Source: Anniella stebbinsi
Lineage: Eukaryota > Chordata > Lepidosauria > Squamata > Anniellidae
DNA length: 64,000 nt
Reading direction: 5' to 3'
Assembly: GCA_029215795.1 (NCBI GenBank)
Contig: JARDYH010000007.1
Span: 73,648,763-73,712,762 of the forward strand
Positions 56,398 to 64,000 of this stretch are shown piece by piece. Position 1 is the first letter of the stretch, and each line of letters starts with the position of its first letter. Both the position numbers and the translations under genes were made by a program. The notes below the pieces were generated by a model that worked only from the letters and a program-made list of their open reading frames with translations, made no database searches and was not told the origin of the DNA.

Positions 56398-56830
56398 GAC
56401 ATATAGCTACACACTCTCTTTGTGAGATTCTCTCCTGCTCTAAACTTCTGCTGCTGGTGTTGTTTAAATGTGTTTTTTGTTTGTTTTTTAAAAGCTTTTT
56501 AAAGTAGATAGATAGATGTGTGTATTTTAATGTTTGTAAATTGTTGCAAGCTTTAAGTATAAGCCGCCTCGTAGGCAAAAAGAAGACTCAGAAATGTACA
56601 AAACGGTAGGCCTATGTGTCCCATCAGCCCTAGCCAGCATTGCCAATAACGAAGGATGATGACATTTGAAGGTGAAAACATCTGGAGGACCTCAAGATCC
56701 CTTCAGCCCCCCCATCCCAATTTAGGTTCCTGCCCCTGCTGTAAACAGTGTGGATTTGGCGGGAGGACGGACAGCAAATCAGGGCCATTCTGTTGGCTCG
56801 ATTAAAAACAAAACAATCAGCGCTCTAGCA
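56398..56830 (+). repeat. tandem duplication unit C, proximal to the receptor
   Basis: It resumes the unit A/B sequence at 'tagctacacactctctttg'. It repeats about 147 bp already present at 52231-52378, then continues to 'gatttggcgggaggacggac' and the receptor promoter side. Confidence 0.85.
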
Positions 56831-56979
56831 TGCATTGCCTCCCTTCCAGGGTCACACAAATGCCTCCTTTGGTCTGGACCCAGGGGTGGGGGACCAGCTG
56901 CCAAGTGGGCTTCTTTTTCTAACTGCTACTCACCTTTTCACCCTTACTCCCTCTTCCGTATGTCTTCCTCCAGTGCTGT

Positions 56980-58038
56980 ATGGACAAAGACAAGATGTTG
57001 AACCACTTGAGGAATACCTCAGTCAAACATATGAATGACAGCCACCCTTCGCTAGCCAAAAATCCCGCAAACGTGATCATCACATTCCTCCTGTCGGTGT
57101 CCTTCCTGGTGGGGATGACCATAAATGGGCTTTTCCTCTGGGTGCTGGGCATGAAGATGAAGCGAACCGTGACTACTCTGTGGTTCCTTCACCTGATTCT
57201 CACCCACTTAATGTCTTGCTTCCTCCTGCCCTTCTTTGCTGTTTACATCCTCCATGATTTCTGCTGGACCCTTAAACTCATGATCTGCAAGATTGTACTC
57301 TCCTCCTTTTCTGTGGTGATGTTCACCACTGTCTTTCTACTCACCACCATCAGCCTGGACCGTTATCTCTTCACCTGCCATCCTGTCTGGACCCAGCAAA
57401 ACCGCACAATCCCCCGGGCACGAAGGATGATCGCAGGAGTGTGGCTTGTTTCCCTAGCCCTGAGTGCTGCTGACCTATTTTTCTTGGAGACTCAAGAGGT
57501 CGAGGGCAAGATGAAGTGTAATTATAGTTTCATTTTCTCCAAAGATTTGGGGACCATGCACCTGACTTTCTTTTTAGTTCGGTTCCTGCTGGCCTTTCTC
57601 CTTCCATTCTTCATCATCATGGGTTGCTATTGTTGGATTGGTTGTAAAATGAAGACAAAAAGGTGGGTGAGGACAGGGAAGCCTTTCAGAATCCTGGTGG
57701 CTTCCGTGGCATCATTCTTCATCTGCTGGCTTCCCTACCACCTCCACCGCGCTGCATTGTTAGTTGATACAGCACCGGAAGATACAGCAGCTATTCTGTT
57801 GGATCTTGCAGCTGCTGGAGGCTGTTTAAATATCTGCTTCACCCCCATTCTCTATCTCTTTGTTGGGGAGAAATTCCAGCATGTCTTCAAAACCTCCATG
57901 CTCACGCTGCTGAAGAAAGGTTTTGTGGACGATCCTTTCAACGCTAGGAACAATATAAACAGATCTGAAGGGGCCGAGCAGAGCCACGGCAAAAGTGCTC
58001 AGGAGCCAGAGGTCACTCAGGGAGACCATCTGGCATAA
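56980..58038 (+). CDS. FPR/chemerin-receptor-like chemoattractant GPCR, intact
   Basis: This is a single-exon rhodopsin-family receptor of 352 residues. N-terminal NTS glycosylation is followed by seven hydrophobic segments. TM1 has the conserved Asn (INGLFLWVLG). Cys residues in TM3 (LMICKI) and ECL2 (KMKCNYS) can form the usual disulfide. TM3 ends LDRY, followed by 'FTCHPVWTQQNRT', a hallmark of formyl-peptide and chemerin-like receptors. TM6 is 'FFICWLPYHL'. Two core positions are unusual: TM2 has LILTHL where the family has LAVAD (Asp2.50), and TM7 reads FTPILY instead of NPxxY. A ttcctccag acceptor just upstream of the ATG suggests a non-coding 5' exon, as in FPR genes. Expected role: Gi-type chemotactic receptor on myeloid cells (family inference). 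Confidence 0.92.
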   Translation: MDKDKMLNHLRNTSVKHMNDSHPSLAKNPANVIITFLLSVSFLVGMTINGLFLWVLGMKMKRTVTTLWFLHLILTHLMSCFLLPFFAVYILHDFCWTLKLMICKIVLSSFSVVMFTTVFLLTTISLDRYLFTCHPVWTQQNRTIPRARRMIAGVWLVSLALSAADLFFLETQEVEGKMKCNYSFIFSKDLGTMHLTFFLVRFLLAFLLPFFIIMGCYCWIGCKMKTKRWVRTGKPFRILVASVASFFICWLPYHLHRAALLVDTAPEDTAAILLDLAAAGGCLNICFTPILYLFVGEKFQHVFKTSMLTLLKKGFVDDPFNARNNINRSEGAEQSHGKSAQEPEVTQGDHLA

Positions 58039-58049
58039 ACTTGAAGAAA

Positions 58050-59480
58050 ATACGTTGGGTCACATGGAGAGAAAAAGATGGTTTCTTCTATGCCAGGGGT
58101 GCAGAACCTCTATTAGCTTAAGGCCTGAATTTCATTTCAGAGAAGCTCTTGAGAGCTGTCTTCCAGGGATGAGTGAGGCCAAAAACCAAAGTAAAAAATA
58201 TGAAAACTAACCACATATTTTAGCATAAAATTCTCACTGCCAGTAAATAAGCCTTAAGAGAAGCACGGCAAGCTTTTAGAATGGAGGAAAAACTACACAA
58301 GCTGGTTTTGAAAAAGGCAGTGGGGCTGGATGGGGCCTTCTCAAAACCCCTGGAGGGCCAAATTGGAGGGATTTGTCCTCCCAGCCTGAGGTTTTGTACC
58401 TGTGTTCCATACCTTACAAATGGTTTGTTTCTTTGTTTCTTGAGAATGAAAAGATCTTTCCTCTGGATTCATATGTCTGGATGTTCAGATAGTCTCCAGT
58501 ATACGAAGAGCAGTATATTGAGTGCTGTAACCAGACAAGGAATAGAGAGATGAGACACAGGGCATTGGATTAACTAGGCTCGTAATATAGAGCTCCATCA
58601 TGCCAGCGATTTAGTGCACTCTCGCCATGCCTGGTGTGTGGATTTGCAGCACGGTACTCACATGATGCCGTGCCTGTCCTGCTGACACCCCGCCTCTTCC
58701 CCAGCCTTTCCTAGAATGCTAAAAGTCAGGATCATTTTTCCAAAGTGCATTTAATGCACCCTAAGTCTCCGTGTAGGGGGGCTTGAATGGATTGTATCAG
58801 GTCCTGTCAGGGAAAAGCGATCTCTCTCAGCAGCTGGCTCCAAGCCTCAATATAAAACCCAAACCTTGTATCCCAGGCTCAAAAGCATTTTTTTTAAATC
58901 ACACAATGCCTGAATCTCTGCAGAGACAGGATTGAACTCCCTTGATGCCCCCAAAGAGCCAGACTAAAGGGTCGTTCCATTTTTGCCTAGGAGAAAGGCG
59001 GTCTGGTTGAAGTGCTCATCTGCCAGGACCTGACAGGAGGGAGAAAGAGAAGGGGAGGGGTGGGGTGGGGTGGAGTGGAGTGGAAAAGCAAAGGAGCAAA
59101 GGAGCTAAAGAGCAGCTATTCTGGTGAAAGGGATCATAAGCTTGATGCGCTTTTGCCTCAGTGATAAAAAAAGTGGAGGCAAACTGAGGGGGGGGGAGGA
59201 GATTAGGTGTGATGGAGCTCATAGTTAACTTTAATGTAACAAGATCTGCAACAACCGTGATGCTGTATGGGACACAACTAATGCAGGAGTGGCCTAATAG
59301 ATCCCTCTCCCTTGAACTAAGGTGAGTCATAATGTGTTGGAGGTAGTATGTCCCCACTGGCTACATGCCTTCAGAAATTGAGGCAGTCCTTCACAAGTCC
59401 CACCCTGAGACTCACAACTCTATGTGGCTAAGACAGGCGACTCCCTGAAGGGAATCCCGCCAACCCAGGTCCCATGACAC
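58050..59480. other. 3' flank of receptor and intergenic, no gene seen
   Basis: It includes the likely 3' UTR of the receptor, without a strong AATAAA; agtaaataag near 58243 is the closest. The rest is unassigned. A purine-rich gggagaaagagaagg...gtggagtgg tract lies near 59037-59085. Confidence 0.4.
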
Positions 59481-59880
59481 TGAATGGTGAATTTCAGGAA
59501 TTGCTCACCACATGGTGGGACATAGGATAGGGCTTTCTCTGTTGTGGCACCCTGGTTGTGGAATACTCTCCCCTTGGAGGCCCGACTGACGCCGACGTTG
59601 GCTTCATTTTGGCGCCAAGTTAAAACATGGCTTTTTATCAAGGCCTTTGAGGGCTAAATTCTCCATGGCTACACATAGTTTTAATTGTTTTAAATGTTTC
59701 TACTGCTTTTAAAAAAAATCTACTGTTTTAATTTGTTAACAATTTAATACGTTTTTAGCTGTGTATATTATTTATTGTTTTACATTGTTCTGATTTTATG
59801 TGTATGCCACCCTGAGATCCCAGTGATATAGGGCGGGATACAAATGTTTTAATAAATAAATAAATAAATAAAGGTACATC
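59480..59880 (+). mobile_element. L2-like LINE 3' end
   Basis: 'ctctgttgtggcaccctggt', tgtggaatactctcccc and a tail 'gtatgccaccctgagatccc' ... aataaataaataaataa. Confidence 0.8.
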
Positions 59881-59948
59881 ATATTGGTCACCCATTTTCT
59901 CCTATCTGTGTTACATTTCCTACATACCACTCACTGGCCTTGGGGCTG

Positions 59949-60081
59949 AGGGCACAATCCTGTGCATGTTTAGACAGGAAAAAAAATCCTACAACTTCCA
60001 GCATCCCCCAGCCATGCTGGTTGGAATGCTGGGAGTTGTAGGACTTTCTTTCTGTCTAAACATGCACAGGATTGCATCCTA
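59949..60081. mobile_element. short palindromic MITE
   Basis: The left arm gcacaatcctgtgcatgtttagacag and right arm ctgtctaaacatgcacaggattgc are inverted over about 130 bp, with a second inner pair (ctacaacttccagcat / atgctgggagttgtag). Confidence 0.85.
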
Positions 60082-60104
60082 AATAACTTGCTCAAAAGAC
60101 TTAC

Positions 60105-60293
60105 AAGGCCAGATCTACACCAAGCAGGATATAGCACTATGAAAGTGGTATGAAAGCAATATATGGTATGTGTCTGATGAGGCCCCAACAGTTGTCAGTG
60201 CACTTCAATAACACTATAAAGCAGTCGTGTGGCTCCTGCCTTTTATATACCGCTTTCATAGTGCTATATCCTGCTTGGTATAAATCTGGCCTT
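60105..60293. mobile_element. palindromic MITE, GATATAGCACTATGAAAG family
   Basis: aaggccagatctacaccaagc...gatatagcactatgaaag at the left is mirrored by tttcatagtgctatatcctgcttggtataaatctggcctta at the right. It is homologous to 29865-30092. Confidence 0.88.
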
Positions 60294-60439
60294 AGACACA
60301 TCCATGAAACTAATTTTCATCAGGTGGTGAAAACTAAACAAAAAGGACCGTCTGCCACCCTAAGACTAAACTGGACAACAGGGAAAAAAATCTACTTGAG
60401 CCCTATCCCAACACAAATATGCTATTCAGTTTCCAGGCC

Positions 60440-61075
60440 TAATTCAGTGAGCTGGTGCTGATTTTTAAAGCCCTCTATGGCTTAGGACCAGTCTAACTGA
60501 AGAAGCACCTTCTCCTATATATTCCTCCTAAATGCTATCATCTTTGGAGGCCCACAAGGGTGCAATGGGTGGATACCAGCAGAAGTGCCTTCTCTGTGGT
60601 GGCTCCCCCGTCTGTGGAACGCCCTTCCCAAGGAGATCCACCTGGCTCCTTCTCAGATGTGTGCATTTAGATGCCAAGTGAAGAGCCTTCCTCTCCCAAC
60701 AGGCATTTAATTTTTAATCTCTTGCTCGGGTTATTTATTTTACTGCCGTTTAGGTTTAATGTTGTCTTATTTTGATATTTTTATAGTTGTATTTTCCCCT
60801 TTGTGATTATATTCTTGTTGTTGCTGTTGTTTTCATAAAACATGATACAACATATCATTATAGAAACAATCAGTAAACACATTCAATTATATTAGTTACT
60901 CAGCAAAAACACCCAACAAAACACCACATATGAACATCTAGGAATATATTTCATATCAAATAGATTAAATATCTCATATCTTATTGTTGTTTTTGATGGC
61001 TTTAACACCCCCAAGGGCATTTGCCAGCTGGGTGGTATAAAAATGTAACAATAATAAATAAAATTAATAAATTGC
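60440..61075 (+). mobile_element. L2-like LINE, 3' end
   Basis: 'aaagccctctatggcttagg', agaagtgccttctctgtggtggctcccccgtctgtggaacgcccttcc and a 3' tail ending gggtggtataaaaatgtaac...aataaataaaatt. Confidence 0.82.
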
Positions 61076-61329
61076 CTGAGCCCAATTAAGTTTGGCTAGA
61101 GGGGTGAGGAAGAATCTACCTTTAAACTGCACAGTTCAGTGGAGGCTGGTGGCTCAATGACAGTGAGGCAGTGAATCTGCCCAGGTTTCAATCAGAACTC
61201 TAAAGGATCTATCCAAGGTGCTTCCCACCTTGGATAGCTTTTTCAGAGATCTAACCCAAATCTGCAGCGGATTCAGATATCAGAGACACCAGCCTCGACT
61301 GGATCGGTTGACTGGTTCACTGTCGAACT

Positions 61330-61510
61330 GAGAACAAATATTATACCTTACAAGAGAGTGGGCTTTTTCCTCAACCTCATCACATACTTAATATCCTGGA
61401 CAGGCAGAACTGCAGCTGAATTTACTGGATCACTTTTTTTTAACAGTGTTTCTATGGTCCTATTGTTTGGCAGCTTTCTCATTTGCCCCTCCATGGATTA
61501 GTGTTTTGAT
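61330..61510 (+). pseudogene. possible FPR-like GPCR relic (TM2-TM3)
   Basis: One frame reads RVGFFLNLITYLISW, close to the TM2 sequence WFLHLILTHLMSC of the intact gene. Another reads SVSMVLLFGSFLICPSMD, reminiscent of TM3 (SVVMFTTVFLLTTISLD) and followed by a stop where DRY would continue. If real, it is an older member that keeps an Asn where the family has LNL in TM2. Similarity is short and seen only by eye. Confidence 0.3.
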
Positions 61511-61519
61511 ATGATGAGG

Positions 61520-62770
61520 AGGAACGTAAGAAAATTTCATGGGTGAAGGTGTGTTTGGGGAGGGCTGGGCAAAGAAGGTGTTCCCCATTTACAGCCCCAT
61601 CCAAAGACGATGAACTGGGGATGTTGGAGAAATCTGCAATGGCTTCAAATGAATTCAGATTTCTATAAAGCTGATTCTGCAGCATTTTCTGAGTCACACT
61701 GGCCATTTTGGGTTTGGTTTCTTTTAGTTTTAGAAGGGATTTGCACAATTTTTGCATGGGCGCTTCAAGGACTTCCAACCCACCCATCTTCTGTCAACTT
61801 GCAGACTGTGTGTGTATGAAATTGACCAGCGTTGAACAGTCAACCCTGCATTAGCTCCTTTGCATGAGGACAATGTGAAGGAGAGCAAATGCAGGGGTTT
61901 TAGGGCCCACAGCAGTAATGCACCACCATTAAGACACACCCACACCCACGTCCTTCTGTTAACATGCACTGGGGACTGTAACATGTAGGGATGTATTTCA
62001 TTCCTGTCCACAAATCATGCGGGTATGCTCCATTTGCATCCCAAATGCATACCCAAACAGAAATGCAATTGTCGGGAAATCTTCGCAATTTCCCAAACTT
62101 GGGTTCGCGTTCCGAAATAGGCACAAGCGCTTGCTTCTGAAAATCAATCCATGCGTTCCCGGGTTCAATGTGCATGAGGAGCGCACAGCCAGATTTTACA
62201 GCACTGGGTATTGACAACAAAATATCCCAGTTTTAAAATTGCATTCCACACTCCCACCCTCTCCCCAAGAATATGCAAATTCCATCCCACATTTTCTATA
62301 CTCTGAATACGTTTTGCAAAACAAACATTGCATATGTTCACTGAAGTGTGCATAATTTATTCTGCTTCCATCATTATTTTGCATTAGAGATCCGCAAACT
62401 TTTTGGGATGGTGGGCACATCTGGAATTTTGAGTGTGTGTTGCCGGCACCCTCACGAAATAGCTGCCATGGGGGATGTGACCAGTTACAAAAACACCTAT
62501 TTCCCAGAAGGCAAATTGGTGCAGCTAAAAAGTCACTTGTCCACAAACAAGGCAGAGGTGGCGTCCAAGTTCCAAAACACAACACCACTCTTTTGAACCA
62601 GCTTTCTGCACCCATTTCACAGGAGGCAAACTGACGAGAGTTCAGAGACAAATGGCTTAACCAGGAAACCCACAACAGTGTTGGGGTCTGAGTTCCAAAT
62701 GCTAAGTGACATATTTGCCCCCACAATGCAGTACCCATTTCACAGAAGGCAAACTAGAGATGCTCCAAGG
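61520..62770. other. intergenic, no gene seen
   Basis: A minus-strand open frame (61479-61787) has no recognisable domain. A TAGGGATGT head at about 61987 may start another hAT-like fragment, but no right end was found. Confidence 0.4.
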
Positions 62771-62771
62771 A

Positions 62772-62978
62772 ACACACATACGTGCACACAGGCAATATAT
62801 CTACCCGCATACACACACATGTACACACACACAACCCAAAGAAAAACACATACCACACTTACCCAACAAAAAACACAAACCAGGCAAAACACGCACACGT
62901 ATACACATACAAAAAAGAAACCCCACATAAAACCCACACCACAGCAAAACAAGCAAGCCAACACACACATATACACAC
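62772..62978 (+). repeat. A/C-only strand-asymmetric, CA-rich tract
   Basis: About 200 bp are almost devoid of G and T outside short interruptions, with many ACAC and CATAC blocks. It is a degenerate CA repeat. Its open frames (poly Thr-His) are artefacts of composition. Confidence 0.8.
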
Positions 62979-63490
62979 TGGCTCAATTCGGACGACATAT
63001 TAGGCAACGGAGGGGTAAATAACGTACTGACTGTGCGTTAGGCAGGAGGAACTCCACAGATGACATGCTGCAACCAGCGCTGCTCGGCACCGGCAAACGC
63101 CCCGGCTGCTAGGAACTTGCAGTGGCCATTTTGGTTGCAGCCTCTCCTCCCTGTGTCCTCCAGCCGTATCCCAGCAGGCACCGTGAGTTCGGCTGGCTGC
63201 ATAGAGCGGCCTGTTTTTTTTGGCTGCTCTAGGCAGCAGAACTCTATTCCGAAACGGAATAGTCCATGGAGAGAGGGGGGGCTGAATTCGGACGACACTT
63301 TAAACAACGGGGCTTCGGGCTAAACAACGTGCAAGACCGTTGTTTCGCTCCGTTGTTTAAAGTGCCTGATTAACATACTGTCAGTTGTGTGTGCGTTGTG
63401 TGCTGCCCTCCAAACGACACAATAAGCAACACAACTGATGCTTGTTCCCCCCCCCCCAGTTGCCTAATGTGTCGTCCGAATTGAGCCACT
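62979..63490. mobile_element. MITE with GGCTCAATTCGGACGAC terminal repeats
   Basis: The 512-bp element has ends 'ggctcaattcggacgacata' / ttaggcaac and 'gttgcctaatgtgtcgtccg' / aattgagcc. A related inner block (gctgaattcggacgacactttaaacaac, 63281) and its inverted partner (gttgtttaaagtg, 63352-63364) indicate a second copy nested inside. Confidence 0.85.
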
Positions 63491-64000
63491 ATGTAAAGAA
63501 GGCAAAACACACAAGGTCCAGAGGCATTCTTCAAAGTATAGATACCACTGGACACTGACACTTTTCTTCGCAACATACCCAACTCTCCCCGTTACAAACT
63601 TTTAAAATCTAATCTATGTAAAGCAGAGAGCCTAGTGGGTGCCAAGGGAGGATTCTGCAGACACCATATCGGAGATCCCAGGTGTGTGTTTTCAAGCAAC
63701 GCTACACTATTGAAAGGGTTTGCTGATGGGGACCGAGGAAGGAAAAAGGAATGGATTGATTTCCAAGCTATGTTTTTCTTTTTGCACCATGAGCATCAGC
63801 AATTAATAAATTTTAGGGATAGGAGATTGGGCAATGTTCAACCTCATCAAGCTTCTGTTTTCCATCTTGATACTTGTCTCACCTCGTTCTCACTCCTGAA
63901 CATGAGTCTTTTTTTCCCCCTGAACAGGAAAAGTGTGCATTTTTGAACCCCCAAAATGTCTGCTTTTCCGAGTAGACACTCCAAATATGCACTTTTTGCG
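63490..64000. other. intergenic, no gene seen
   Basis: No domain or repeat was recognised up to the right edge. The open frame at 63635-63946 has no family resemblance. Confidence 0.4.

Noticed and set aside
61479..61787. 102-codon minus-strand open frame
   Set aside because: There is no recognisable domain and no splice or promoter context, and it partly overlaps a possible receptor relic on the other strand.
62720..63020. Open frames encoding Thr/His-rich or Cys/Val-rich repeats
   Set aside because: They are products of a CA-rich low-complexity tract and have no domain.
1..64000. tRNA, rRNA or snRNA genes
   Set aside because: None was recognised by eye. tRNA-like pieces occur only within SINE-type repeats. 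A tRNAscan/Infernal run would settle this.

Overview
The window looks like nuclear DNA from a reptile, most probably a squamate. Genes are sparse and split into short exons. The rest is dominated by L2- and CR1-type LINE fragments, foldback MITEs, hAT-like non-autonomous elements and one Gmr1-type Ty3/gypsy retrotransposon. The species cannot be named from sequence alone.

Layout. On the minus strand lie exons of a Siglec (sialic-acid-binding Ig-like lectin) cluster. Gene A runs from a signal-peptide exon at 10512-10605, through a V-set exon (8607-9026), a C2-set exon (6244-6543) and a membrane-proximal Ig exon (4150-4458), to a transmembrane exon (183-278); its tail lies beyond the left edge. 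Gene B (about 12.66-16.63 kb) is a pseudogene: its V-set exon carries an in-frame stop and a 345-bp transposon. Gene C has a signal exon (35987-36047), V-set (34453-34836), C2-set (32733-33029), a short linker exon (31080-31130), a second C2-set (29391-29648) and a candidate TM exon (29126-29189). I assembled all these exons by eye from splice sites, intron phase 1 and domain motifs.

On the plus strand is a family of chemoattractant-type GPCRs resembling formyl-peptide/chemerin-like receptors. There is one intact single-exon gene (56980-58038) and several broken copies (26.1-26.8, 41.5-42.2, 48.6-49.0, 49.5 and possibly 61.3-61.5 kb). They sit within repeated flanking modules that point to tandem segmental duplication. 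In human, SIGLEC and FPR genes are also neighbours (19q13), so the arrangement looks like conserved innate-immune synteny.

Mobile DNA. A degenerate Gmr1-type element (52379-56397) keeps a SCAN-like capsid, protease and integrase, followed by a scrap of reverse transcriptase in the integrase-before-RT order. Two hAT-like elements (22264-23808 and 35036-35930) have 8-bp target duplications and nested GC-rich palindromes. Three copies of a roughly 320-bp foldback MITE, two PIF/Harbinger-like MITEs, a roughly 165-bp CCCTAA-bearing minisatellite (24.28-25.17 kb) and several microsatellites fill much of the remainder.

No new type of biological system is evident. The most interesting content is the rapidly turning-over Siglec/FPR-like receptor region, the transposon-disrupted Siglec exon, and the unusual transmembrane residues of the receptor family.
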